Shown here piece by piece: positions 54,059 to 62,729 of a stretch of 64,000 bases of DNA (position 1 is the first letter of the stretch; every line of letters begins with the position of its first letter). Made by a program: the position numbers and the translations under genes. The DNA lies in contig NZ_CP072309.1 in NCBI RefSeq assembly GCF_017726655.1, positions 551,501 to 615,500 of the forward strand, given 5' to 3'. The DNA comes from Agrobacterium tumefaciens. Its GTDB lineage: Bacteria > Pseudomonadota > Alphaproteobacteria > Rhizobiales > Rhizobiaceae. A model generated the notes under the pieces. That model worked only from the letters and a program-made list of their open reading frames with translations, was not told the origin of the DNA and did not search any database.

Positions 54059-55726
54059 GTGGATCTTGCATTGGCACTCTTTACGGCGAAAGCGACGGGA
54101 ACAACGACATATCGTCCCGAAATCGGCAGCGTATCACTCAGCCTGCTGACGGCGGCCTATCTGCTGTTTTTTGCGAACCGGACGTTCTGGTCGAAGGTCG
54201 ATACCTATCTCTCCGCCTATCCGGTGGCCATCGTCGCGCTTTATGGCGCGATGTTCGCGCTTTTTGGCGCGCTGATCATCATTTTTTCGGCAAAATATAT
54301 CATCAAGCCCTTTCTAATCGTCCTGATTTTCGCCTCGGCCGCGGCGTCCTGGTTCATGGATCGTTATGGCATCGTTATCGACAGCGATATGATCCGCAAC
54401 GCCATGGAAACGACGCAGGCAGAGGCCGGCAACCTGATCACGCCCGGTTTTCTCTGGCATATGGCGATTTTCGGATTGGTGCCGTCACTCGTCGTGATCA
54501 TCGTCCGCGTCAGGCATCGGCCAATCCTCGAAAAGCTTCTGTGGAACACGATCAGTATCCTGGTCTGTCTCACCATCGCCGGCATCATCAGCTTCGCCAA
54601 TTCCAAGACCTTTACCACCGCAATCCGCCAGCACAAGGACATCGTCAAAAGCGTCAATCCCCTGTCGCCGATCATGTCGACTGTCCATTATTTCACGCAG
54701 GCCGGTAAGGAGGTCGATATTCAGGTGAGCCCGCTGGGCCAAGACGCCAGGGTCCTCCCTGCTCTCGGCGGCATTCATAAACCGCGTGTCACCGTCATCG
54801 TGGCCGGTGAGACGGCGCGTGCTGCAAATTTCTCGCTCAACGGGTACGGGCGTGAAACCAATCCGGAGCTTGCCAAACGGAACGTGGTCTATTTCCCGAA
54901 CACCACCAGCTGCGGCACCGCCACGGCAATTTCCATTCCCTGCATGTTCTCAAAATTCCCAAGGTCGCAATATAGCCACAGCAAGGCGCTCGCCAATGAG
55001 AACGTCATGGATGTTCTCGTCCACGCCGGCATCGGGGCGACGTGGCTTGACAACAATACCGGCAGCAAGAACGTCGCCGACCGCATCCCTTATTTCGACC
55101 TGCCTTCGACCAATGACAGCCGCTTCTGCACCGGTGGCGAGTGCCGCGACGACATCTTCTTCGACAAGCTCGATGCCTGGCTCAACAACGTCACCAAGGA
55201 CAGCGTGATCGTGCTTCACCAGATGGGCAGCCACGGCCCCACCTATTACCTGCGCTACACCGATGAATTCCGGAAATTCACACCCGATTGCCGCACCGCC
55301 GAACTCGGGAACTGCTCTGACACGGAAATCGTGAACTCTTACGACAACACCCTTCTTTACACCGACCACTTCCTGTCAACCGTGATCGACAAGCTGAAGG
55401 CCCGGTCGGACAAGCTGGCGACAGGCATGATTTACGCCTCCGACCACGGCGAATCCCTGGGCGAAAATGGCGTTTACCTGCATGGCGCACCTTACCTTCT
55501 GGCGCCAGACCAGCAGACCCATGTGCCGTTTCTGGTCTGGTTCGATGACGATTTCGCCAAATCGATGGGTCTCGACAAGGCCTGTCTGGCAAAGAGTGCC
55601 GCAGAAGGCGGACGCTCGCACGATAATTACTTCCACAGCATCCTTGGCATGATGAACGTCTCCACATCGGTCTACGATGCCTCGCTCGATGTCTTCGGCG
55701 GCTGCACCCAGCGTCAGAACAGCTAA
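54059..55726 (+). CDS. eptA: Lipid A phosphoethanolamine transferase (EptA/PmrC-like)
   Basis: 555 residues, starting at a GTG whose N-terminus fits the family (RPEIGSVSLSLLTAAYLLF near 19-38). Five membrane segments to about residue 180, then a periplasmic sulfatase-like domain. The catalytic threonine lies in NTTSCGTATAISIPCMFS near 281-298, and metal-binding residues in HQMGSHGPTYYLRY and YASDHGESLGENG. It transfers phosphoethanolamine from phosphatidylethanolamine onto lipid A, reducing negative charge and polymyxin binding. Directly followed by a response regulator and sensor kinase, the same order as pmrCAB of enteric bacteria. Confidence 0.92.
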   Translation: MDLALALFTAKATGTTTYRPEIGSVSLSLLTAAYLLFFANRTFWSKVDTYLSAYPVAIVALYGAMFALFGALIIIFSAKYIIKPFLIVLIFASAAASWFMDRYGIVIDSDMIRNAMETTQAEAGNLITPGFLWHMAIFGLVPSLVVIIVRVRHRPILEKLLWNTISILVCLTIAGIISFANSKTFTTAIRQHKDIVKSVNPLSPIMSTVHYFTQAGKEVDIQVSPLGQDARVLPALGGIHKPRVTVIVAGETARAANFSLNGYGRETNPELAKRNVVYFPNTTSCGTATAISIPCMFSKFPRSQYSHSKALANENVMDVLVHAGIGATWLDNNTGSKNVADRIPYFDLPSTNDSRFCTGGECRDDIFFDKLDAWLNNVTKDSVIVLHQMGSHGPTYYLRYTDEFRKFTPDCRTAELGNCSDTEIVNSYDNTLLYTDHFLSTVIDKLKARSDKLATGMIYASDHGESLGENGVYLHGAPYLLAPDQQTHVPFLVWFDDDFAKSMGLDKACLAKSAAEGGRSHDNYFHSILGMMNVSTSVYDASLDVFGGCTQRQNS

Positions 55727-55791
55727 AATACTGTGCTTGACGCTTATCCGGGGAAAGAGATACGCAAGACGAAGCGATAGAGGGAGCTGTC

Positions 55792-56445
55792 TTGCGGGTT
55801 CTGCTGGTTGAAGACGATCATGTGCTGGGAGAAGCGCTGCGGGACCATGTCGCGGCGGCGGGCCACGCTGTCGACTGGTTCAAAACACTCGGCGATGCCA
55901 CGGCTGCGACGCTGACGATGGATTACGGGCTCATCCTGCTCGATATGCGCCTGCCGGATGGCGAAGGGATCACCCTCTTGCAAACACTGCGTCAGCGCAA
56001 CGACGCGACGCCTGTGATCATTCTGACAGCTCACGACCAGGTGTCTGACCGCATTGCCGGCCTGAATGCCGGGGCGGACGACTATCTCGTCAAGCCCTTC
56101 GATCTCAATGAACTTTCAGCGCGCATGCTAGCCGTGTCCCGCCGTTACGAAGGACGCTCCGCACCTGTCATCCGTCTGCCCGGCATTGAGATCAACCAGG
56201 TGGCACGCAATATCACGGTCGATGGAACGGCTCAGACGCTCAGCGCCCGCGAATGGGCCGTGCTGGAAAAATTGGTAGAGCATCCGGGCGCCGTTGTTTC
56301 GAAGGCGCAACTCCACGATACGCTTTACGAATTTGGCGCGGAAATAGAAAGCAACACGGTCGAGGTCTATATCAGCCGGCTGCGCAAGAAAATCGGCCAT
56401 GACCGCGTGGAGACCGTGCGCGGCGTCGGCTACACCATCAAGTAG
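55792..56445 (+). CDS. OmpR/PmrA-type response regulator
   Basis: 217 residues. The start is a TTG, supported by GAGGGAG six bases upstream and by the receiver domain beginning at once ([19 protein letters not shown]). Phosphoacceptor in LILLDMRLPDGEG near 49-61, conserved Lys in DYLVKPFDLNEL, then the OmpR-type winged helix with SAREWAVLEKLVEHPGAVVS and TVEVYISRLRKKIG. It sits 65 bases after the eptA-like gene and 20 before the kinase gene, so the three should be cotranscribed. Likely activator of eptA. Confidence 0.92.
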   Translation: MRVLLVEDDHVLGEALRDHVAAAGHAVDWFKTLGDATAATLTMDYGLILLDMRLPDGEGITLLQTLRQRNDATPVIILTAHDQVSDRIAGLNAGADDYLVKPFDLNELSARMLAVSRRYEGRSAPVIRLPGIEINQVARNITVDGTAQTLSAREWAVLEKLVEHPGAVVSKAQLHDTLYEFGAEIESNTVEVYISRLRKKIGHDRVETVRGVGYTIK

Positions 56446-56465
56446 ACGAACCCAGGCAGAAACAC

Positions 56466-57803
56466 ATGGCCAGACCGACCAGCATGACGCGCAGACTTGT
56501 GACGGCGCTGACAAGTGTTGTTGCCATATCCTGGCTGATCGCCTGCGGCCTAGGCATCATGGTAATGCAGGACGAGTTTGCCGAGATTTTCGATGCGGGC
56601 CTTGAAGAGACGGCGGAAAGGTTGCTGCCGCTTTTGCTCGACGACCTGCGTGAAAACAATACGGCGCCAGCTGCGCAAAAACTGAACCAGTCGGCGGAAG
56701 GCGCCGAATATCTGACCTATCAGGTTCGCGACCGCGAAGGTCAGGTCGTGCTGCACTCGCACGACAGTTCGACCGAGCCTTTCGAGGTCTCCCTTGATGC
56801 CGGTTTTTCGGAAACGTCCTCGCAGCGCATTTTCACCGTCGTTTCGCCTGATGGAAATTATTTCCTTCAGGTCGCCGATGCCTTTGCCAATCGCCGCGAA
56901 GCGATCGTGGAGGCGGGCAGCGCATTGGTATTGCCCGTGCTCATTCTCATTCCTGCCAGCATTATTGCTGTTATCGTCGTGGTGCGGCGCGCCCTGCAGC
57001 CGGTGCAGACGTTGCGAGATGAGATCGGCAAGAAGGACGGCGGCAATCTTGCGCCGCTTGCAACGCAACCTTTCCCACCGGAACTGCATCCGATTGCACG
57101 CTCGGTCAACCTGCTGCTTGGGCGGTTGCGTTCCACGATCGACGCGGAGCGGGAATTCACTGCCAATAGCGCCCACGAACTGCGCACGCCGATTGCGGGC
57201 GCTCTGGCGCAGGCGCAGCGGCTTCGTGCCGATATTCCCCCGGCGCTTGCGCCACGTGTCGAAAACATCGAGAAATCCCTTCAGCATCTTGCCCATCTCG
57301 CTGAAAAGCTGCTTCAGATGTCGCGGGCGGAAGCCAGAATCGGCCTAACCGACAAGACAAGCGATCTCATTCCCGTCCTCGAACTGATCATTGACGATAT
57401 GAGCAGAACGGCGATCGGGGTGTCGCGCATCCGCTTCGTCAATCGCTGTGAGGGCGGCCTGTGCGGCAGGATCGGCCCGGACGCCTTCGGCATCATCATC
57501 CGCAATCTTCTCGAAAATGCGCTGATCCACAGCCCGACGAAAAGCCCCGTTCAGGTCTTCGCGGAGGCAGACGGCACGGTCCGAGTCGTCAATGCCGGAG
57601 CGGCCGTCGACCCCGTCCTCTTACCCAAACTGACGACACGTTTCACCAGAGGCCAGACCGCGGCAGACGGCACCGGGCTTGGCCTTGCCATCGTCAAAAG
57701 CCTTGTCGAACAGACCGGCGGGACGCTGACGCTGTCGTCACCAGCCACCGGCCAGCAAGACGGTTTTGAGGCGAGGGTTGCCATCCCCGTCGAGGCCACC
57801 TGA
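56466..57803 (+). CDS. Sensor histidine kinase (PmrB/QseC-like)
   Basis: 445 residues. Two membrane segments (about 14-36 and 155-175) frame a periplasmic sensor of about 120 residues with several acidic residues, then a HAMP linker, H-box FTANSAHELRTPIAGALAQA near 229-248, and ATPase motifs NLLENALIHSP and GTGLGLAIVKSLVEQTGG. The periplasmic part is not an obvious iron-binding ExxE sensor by eye. It likely activates the adjacent regulator in response to envelope stress or metal/cationic peptides. Ends before a shared terminator with the convergent symporter gene. Confidence 0.9.
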   Translation: MARPTSMTRRLVTALTSVVAISWLIACGLGIMVMQDEFAEIFDAGLEETAERLLPLLLDDLRENNTAPAAQKLNQSAEGAEYLTYQVRDREGQVVLHSHDSSTEPFEVSLDAGFSETSSQRIFTVVSPDGNYFLQVADAFANRREAIVEAGSALVLPVLILIPASIIAVIVVVRRALQPVQTLRDEIGKKDGGNLAPLATQPFPPELHPIARSVNLLLGRLRSTIDAEREFTANSAHELRTPIAGALAQAQRLRADIPPALAPRVENIEKSLQHLAHLAEKLLQMSRAEARIGLTDKTSDLIPVLELIIDDMSRTAIGVSRIRFVNRCEGGLCGRIGPDAFGIIIRNLLENALIHSPTKSPVQVFAEADGTVRVVNAGAAVDPVLLPKLTTRFTRGQTAADGTGLGLAIVKSLVEQTGGTLTLSSPATGQQDGFEARVAIPVEAT

Positions 57804-57813
57804 CTGTCGAAAA

Positions 57814-57840
57814 AAAGCCCCGCCGGTAAGGCAGGGCTTT
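57814..57840 (-). terminator. Intrinsic terminator serving the symporter gene
   Basis: Stem AAAGCCC/GGGCTTT extended by GCC/GGC around a GGTAA-type loop. On the minus strand seven T follow directly, as expected for a terminator of the gene ending at 57858. On the plus strand the same stem could also end the sensor kinase transcript. Confidence 0.8.
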
Positions 57841-57857
57841 GACGAGATTTCGACAAC

Positions 57858-59171
57858 TCAATCCTCGTGGATGTGGCTGTGGTCGCGCGTATCGCGCATC
57901 TTCACGTAAACGACGAGCGACAGCGCGATCATGATCGTCACGTACCAGAAGAACCAGTTTTCATGGCCGATCTGCTTGAACTTGAGGGCTACAAACTCGG
58001 CCGTTCCGCCAAAGATGGTGTTTGCCAGTGCGTAGGGCAGCGCCACGCCGAGCGCACGTATATGGGCCGGGAACATTTCGGCCTTCACGACAGCATTGAT
58101 GGAGGTGTAGCCCGTGACGATCAAAAGCCCGACCAGAACAAGAACGAAGGCCATGATCGGATCGGTTGTCGCCGCCAGCGTGCTGAAGATCACGTAGGTA
58201 AACAGGGTACCGAGAATGCCGAAGCCCACCATCAGCGGCTTGCGGCCGATCTTGTCCGACAGTGCGCCGGCAAGCGGCTGGCACAGCATGAAGACGAAAA
58301 GTGCCGCCGTGGTGATTTCCGTGGCGCTTTCCTTGCTGAAGCCTGAGGTGTTGACGAGGAACTTCTGCAGATAGGTCGTATAGGCGTAGAAGGCGAGCGT
58401 GCCGCCTGACGTTAGCGCCATGACCATAAGCGCCTCCTTCGGATAATGCTTGAATAGCGCCCATCCGCTGGATTTCGGCTTGTCGGCAGCGCCGGTCTTG
58501 GCATTTTCGAAGGACTGCGTCTCGGCAAGGCCGCGTCTGATATAAAATACCGCGATAGCCAGGAGGCCGCCGATGAAGAAGGGGATGCGCCACCCCCAGG
58601 AGCTGAGTTGCTCCGGGGTCAACACGCGCTGCAAAACCAGAAGAACGGCGAGCGCGAGAAGCTGACCGGAGATAAGCGTGACATATTGGAAACTGGAGAA
58701 GAAACCACGGCGATTTTTGCCGGCCATCTCGCTAAGATAGGTAGCGCTTGCACCATATTCACCGCCGACGCTGATACCTTGCAGAAGACGGGCGAAAACC
58801 AGGATGGCCGGTGCCGCGATGCCGATGGTATCATGACCGGGGGTGATGGCGATCAGCAGCGAGCCGAGGCACATCAGCGTGACAGAGAGCGTGAGGCCCG
58901 CCTTGCGGCCCTTGCGGTCCGCATAGGTCCCCATGAACCAGGCACCGATTGGCCGCATCAGAAAACCGACGGCGAAAACGGCGGCAGCGCTCAGCAATTC
59001 TGCCGTCTGATTGCCGGAGGGAAAGAAGACCGGCGCAAAATAAAGGGTGAAGGCCGAATAGACGTACCAGTCATACCATTCGACAAGGTTGCCCGCCGAA
59101 CCGCCGATGATCGATTTCAAACGGGTTTTCTGATCCGGCGCGGCGGCGGGACCATTTGCCATAATATTCAC
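57858..59171 (-). CDS. MFS metabolite:H+ symporter (KgtP-like)
   Basis: 437 residues from the GTG at 59171, with GGAG seven bases upstream; an ATG at 59162 and longer frames have no good site. Twelve membrane segments. MHS-family motifs: GNLVEWYDWYVYSAFTLYF near 23-41, RPIGAWFMGTYADRKGRKAG near 75-94, RLLQGISVGGEYGASATYLSE near 132-152. These transport dicarboxylates or 2-oxoglutarate with protons. Upstream lie a GGGTATATACCC palindrome and a pair of direct repeats 21 bases apart. Confidence 0.88.
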   Translation of the reverse strand: MNIMANGPAAAPDQKTRLKSIIGGSAGNLVEWYDWYVYSAFTLYFAPVFFPSGNQTAELLSAAAVFAVGFLMRPIGAWFMGTYADRKGRKAGLTLSVTLMCLGSLLIAITPGHDTIGIAAPAILVFARLLQGISVGGEYGASATYLSEMAGKNRRGFFSSFQYVTLISGQLLALAVLLVLQRVLTPEQLSSWGWRIPFFIGGLLAIAVFYIRRGLAETQSFENAKTGAADKPKSSGWALFKHYPKEALMVMALTSGGTLAFYAYTTYLQKFLVNTSGFSKESATEITTAALFVFMLCQPLAGALSDKIGRKPLMVGFGILGTLFTYVIFSTLAATTDPIMAFVLVLVGLLIVTGYTSINAVVKAEMFPAHIRALGVALPYALANTIFGGTAEFVALKFKQIGHENWFFWYVTIMIALSLVVYVKMRDTRDHSHIHED

Positions 59172-59264
59172 GTGTAAACTCCAATTCATCTTCGTCTGGA
59201 GAAGGAAGGGCGAACGGAAGGTGTGATAATTTGTCGCTCTTGGCCGGGGTATATACCCGCCATG

Positions 59265-59293
59265 CTGCAATGCGCAAGTTTACGGTGCAATGC
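59265..59293. promoter_or_regulatory. Direct repeats upstream of the symporter gene
   Basis: TGCAATGC occurs at 59265-59272 and again at 59286-59293, a 21-base period, i.e. two helical turns on the same face of the DNA. A 12-base palindrome GGGTATATACCC lies between them and the gene at 59246-59257. This layout suits an activator bound as a dimer of dimers. No regulator is assigned. Confidence 0.4.
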
Positions 59294-59453
59294 AACGTGA
59301 CGTTTGTCTGGTCATGATGCGCCACGTCTCCACCTTTTCCACCCTCAGAACGAGGCTTCTACGGCGAAGCACGCGTCATGTTAGCGTAAATAACCACACG
59401 GCGCCATTCTGGACCGCCTTGTAAGGCATGCGCGCTTAAACTAAAAAATATCA

Positions 59454-60557
59454 ATGATTTACGATATATCGGATATCCAGATCGAAAAGCTGCTCATTGT
59501 TGCCGCCCGCGCGGGCGAGGCTCTGGCACGGCTGGATGAGCGGATTGACCGGTCGCCGATGAAACACGGTTTCATCGAAAGGCAGGATTTCGCGGATGCC
59601 GTCTCATCCATGTGGGTGGATGGCGAGCTCGTGCATATGGAAGACCTGGTACTTCATGACGCGCATATGGATGTGCGCGCGCCGACCCATGAAATGACGG
59701 CAGCGCACCGGATTCTTCGCGCGCGGCGGCTAATCTTCGCCAATGCAGGCGGGTGGGCCTTCAGCGCTGCGGGTCTTTCAAAATTGCGCGGCAGAACAAG
59801 TATCGTTGAAGAGGCGGCACCTCCCAGGCAGACACATGACCAAGCAGATGCTGCCGATGCAGATCGCGATACATCCTTGGAGGGCGCCTTCTCAGAGCTC
59901 GACGCGCTGCTCGCCCGCACCGCGGCGACACTCGATGCGATGACCACTACCAACAGGCCTCCCATGATGCACAGGGGGGAAAGCCATGCGATCATCAACG
60001 AACCCGACTGGGATGAGGACGAACGGCTGAAAGAATGGTGGGGCGTGCATGCCCACTCGGAAGAACTCCCGCCTATTCTTCGCACCGCCATATTGCTCGA
60101 CGCCTGGAACATGATCGAGGTTCTGCAACGCAGTCCTTGGCTCGGGCGGCTTCTCGCCGCCGCTTTCCTGCGGGACAGCGCGGTGACGCCCGATCACCTC
60201 CCTGCCCTCAGCGCCGGACTGCGCGCGGTTCCACGGGAGCGCCGTCACGTCCGAAACCAGACGCAGCGTCTCGTCGCTCTACTCGATAGCTTCTATGAAG
60301 CAGCGCAGGTAGGATTGAAGGAGCACGACCGGCTGGCCCACGCTCGCGAACGGATGATGCGCAAGCTCGCGGGCCGCCGGTCCTCCTCACGGTTGCCTGA
60401 TCTCGTCGATCTCGTCGTTTCACGGCCCGTGGTTTCGGCTGCCATGATCGTCAAGGAACTTGGTACCACGCCGCAGGGTGCAATCGGCCTCGCCAACCAG
60501 CTCGAACTAAGGGAAGTAACCGGGCGCGGACGATTTCGTGCCTGGGGCATGCTATAA
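59454..60557 (+). CDS. RHE_PE00001-type DUF1612/HTH protein
   Basis: 367 residues. The N-terminal part (about 1-100) matches the pattern of this rhizobial family: LARLDERIDRSPMKHGFIER, EDLVLHDAHMDVRAPTHEMT. The C-terminal third has a predicted winged helix-turn-helix (VSAAMIVKELGTTPQGAIGL then LELREVTGRGRFRAWG). The domain combination is common on Rhizobiaceae plasmids and secondary replicons; its function is not established. Soluble and likely DNA-binding. No operon partner visible. Confidence 0.8.
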   Translation: MIYDISDIQIEKLLIVAARAGEALARLDERIDRSPMKHGFIERQDFADAVSSMWVDGELVHMEDLVLHDAHMDVRAPTHEMTAAHRILRARRLIFANAGGWAFSAAGLSKLRGRTSIVEEAAPPRQTHDQADAADADRDTSLEGAFSELDALLARTAATLDAMTTTNRPPMMHRGESHAIINEPDWDEDERLKEWWGVHAHSEELPPILRTAILLDAWNMIEVLQRSPWLGRLLAAAFLRDSAVTPDHLPALSAGLRAVPRERRHVRNQTQRLVALLDSFYEAAQVGLKEHDRLAHARERMMRKLAGRRSSSRLPDLVDLVVSRPVVSAAMIVKELGTTPQGAIGLANQLELREVTGRGRFRAWGML

Positions 60558-60784
60558 GCGGCGTCTAAAACATTTATTTTCAGTCTTTTTCCGAAATCCA
60601 GCGTCGCGAAAATGCGGCGATCACGAAACTTAACAAAATTTAACTATTGCGTAGGTGGGTGAAGCCGCTATGTTCCTCGCTGCGTTGCAGCACTGTTTTT
60701 TCTCCGGCAACGCGGTCGCATTCGGTCCCGGCAACTTTTTTCCGCCGCCCGCATTTAAGTGTCCATTCTGAGGGAGATGCAATA

Positions 60785-61015
60785 ATGACTATTTCAATCT
60801 CACACCCCGATTCCGATCAAGAAACCGACGCTCCTTTTGCAAAGAAAGTTCTCGCGGCACGTCATCTTGCCGGCTATACGGTCGAACAGCTTGCCATCAC
60901 CTGTGGCCTGACCACCAGCGAAATCCATGCGCTTGAAGATGGCACAGACAGCGATCCGCTGCGCATCCGCCGCGTTGCCGCGGCTTTGCAGATCCCTGTC
61001 GAAACCGTTATCTAA
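60785..61015 (+). CDS. Small XRE-type helix-turn-helix protein
   Basis: 76 residues from the ATG at 60785 with GAGGGAG nine bases upstream. The HTH is visible as AARHLAGYTVEQLAITCGLT then TSEIHALEDGTDSDPLRIRR and a final VAAALQIPVETVI, the classic five-helix Cro/CI domain. No effector domain. It could be a stand-alone repressor; no partner toxin or phage gene is nearby. A nested GC-rich hairpin follows. Confidence 0.8.
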   Translation: MTISISHPDSDQETDAPFAKKVLAARHLAGYTVEQLAITCGLTTSEIHALEDGTDSDPLRIRRVAAALQIPVETVI

Positions 61016-61040
61016 TCCATTCGCGGTCTTCTCACCATCA

Positions 61041-61082
61041 GCGCCGCCAGGGAAAATGCTCTTTCCAGCATCCGGGCGGCGC
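61041..61082 (+). terminator. Nested hairpin after the small HTH gene
   Basis: Outer stem GCGCCGCC/GGCGGCGC (8 bp) and inner stem ATGCT/AGCAT with a CTTTCC loop, 26 bases after the HTH stop. Lacks a T-run, so a 3'-protecting structure or weak terminator. A 12-base palindrome CTTTCCGGAAAG follows at 61104-61115. Confidence 0.5.
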
Positions 61083-61244
61083 ACGTGACCTGATGAGTGT
61101 CACCTTTCCGGAAAGTTTTTCCGCGTTCGTCTCTTAACATTTTCGTTATCCGCCACCACATGGGTTCCACGAGCGACCGTGGCTGCCGAAGGGCTGCATG
61201 GCCCGCGCTTGTGCGAGAGCAGCAACAACCTCCGGAACCCCGCC

Positions 61245-62489
61245 ATGGCACTCATTCTCGATACCGAAGAACCGGTTTCTTCAGCGCTGGATCGACTGTG
61301 GCCTGCGGAGAAAACGGAAATCCTCGACTGGCTCGTCACCGGAACCAAGGGCGAGCGTTTTATCGATGAAATTTTCGTTGAACTCTGCGACCGGCTGCGC
61401 GCAGATGGCATATCGGTGGCGCGGGCCGCGCTGATTTTCCGCATTCGTCATCCCCAATGGCTTGGTGCGCGCATCCTGTGGAAAGCGGGCGTGGCTTCCG
61501 CCGAGATCGTTACCTACGGTTACGGTGCTGAAAACACACCCGAATATCTCAATAGCCCCATCAACGACATTCATCAGGGTGCAGCCGAAGTACGCCACCG
61601 CTTGAATGAAGGACACGGCGACGATGCCGGCTACTCCATCTATGAGGACCTGCGTGCGGAAGGCCTGACGGATTATTGCGCCTGGCCCATCGAGCACACT
61701 TTCGGCAAGCGCCACGTTGCAACATTTTCCAGTGACAGGCCGGGCGGTTTTTTGGACAGCGAAATCCTCGCTTTGAAAAACCTGCTTCCGGCGCTCGCGC
61801 TCGTCAGCGAAATACGCTTGAAAAACCGCATGACGCGCACTCTGCTGGAGACCTACGTAGGTCCGCATGCGGGCGAAAAAATCCTCAATGGCGCAACGAC
61901 ACGCGGCAGCGGCATGACGGTCGGCGCCGCCATCCTGATCTGCGACCTGCGCAACTTCACCCATATTTCTGACCTCTGGCCACGCGATGACGTCATCGAA
62001 CTGCTGAACGGCTATTTCGACGCCATGTGCGACCCTATCGAGGAATTTGGCGGCGAAATCCTGAAATTCATGGGCGACGGGTTGCTTGCCATCTTCCCGC
62101 TCAGTGACCCCAATGCCTGCGCGAACCTCCTGAAAGCCATCGCCAGCGCGCAGAAGAGCCTCGCCGCGCTTAATGAAATCAATCGGCGGAAAGGCCACGA
62201 CCACCTCGGTTATGGCATCGGCGTGCATGTCGGCGACGTCATGTACGGCAATATCGGCTCCAAGACACGTCTTGATTTCACGGTCATCGGCCCAGCCGTC
62301 AATATCGCATCGCGGCTTGAAACACTGACCAAGGAGACAGGGCGCAACGTGCTCTTTTCCGAGGAATTCGCCCGCATGGCCGGCCATAAGGAAAGGCTTG
62401 AAAGCCTTGGCCCGTGGCTGCTGCGAGGCCTCGAGACACCCGTCGAAGTCTATGCTCTTTCACCGCACGCCGACGCGACATCCGACTGA
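61245..62489 (+). CDS. Class III adenylate/guanylate cyclase
   Basis: 414 residues from the ATG at 61245; a GTG at 61179 adds 22 residues without support. Residues 1-200 form a soluble sensor-like region of unknown type (LDSEILALKNLLPALALVSE near its end). The CHD catalytic domain follows: metal-binding Asp in ICDLRNFTHISD near 230-241, substrate-contacting Lys and second metal Asp in EILKFMGDGLLAIF near 276-289, and transition-state residues in FTVIGPAVNIASRLE near 345-359. Makes cAMP, less likely cGMP; rhizobia carry many such enzymes. No receiver or membrane part. Confidence 0.9.
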   Translation: MALILDTEEPVSSALDRLWPAEKTEILDWLVTGTKGERFIDEIFVELCDRLRADGISVARAALIFRIRHPQWLGARILWKAGVASAEIVTYGYGAENTPEYLNSPINDIHQGAAEVRHRLNEGHGDDAGYSIYEDLRAEGLTDYCAWPIEHTFGKRHVATFSSDRPGGFLDSEILALKNLLPALALVSEIRLKNRMTRTLLETYVGPHAGEKILNGATTRGSGMTVGAAILICDLRNFTHISDLWPRDDVIELLNGYFDAMCDPIEEFGGEILKFMGDGLLAIFPLSDPNACANLLKAIASAQKSLAALNEINRRKGHDHLGYGIGVHVGDVMYGNIGSKTRLDFTVIGPAVNIASRLETLTKETGRNVLFSEEFARMAGHKERLESLGPWLLRGLETPVEVYALSPHADATSD

Positions 62490-62641
62490 ACCCTTGCCCG
62501 CCATTGACCTGAGGAAACCCGTGCTCGCCCGATCTGAGGCGAAGACGCTGCGTGGCTATCAGCGCGTGAACGTGCCTCGTCTGTCCGGTGTGCCCCACTG
62601 TCAAAACGCTTGACACATCTGCGATGTCGAACTAGCAAAAT

Positions 62642-62655
62642 AGAACATATATTCC
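62642..62655. promoter_or_regulatory. IolR-like site upstream of inositol dehydrogenase
   Basis: AGAACATATATTCC fits the GGAA-N6-TTCC palindrome reported for IolR in S. meliloti at seven of eight defined bases. It is 75-88 bases before the idhA start, an appropriate operator position. No iolR gene is in the window. Confidence 0.5.
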
Positions 62656-62729
62656 ATATTGAAATGTCGCTTGCATTCATATTCTGTCTTTCCGGGAGTG
62701 AGGGACGGGTATGAGAAACCGGAGGAAAG

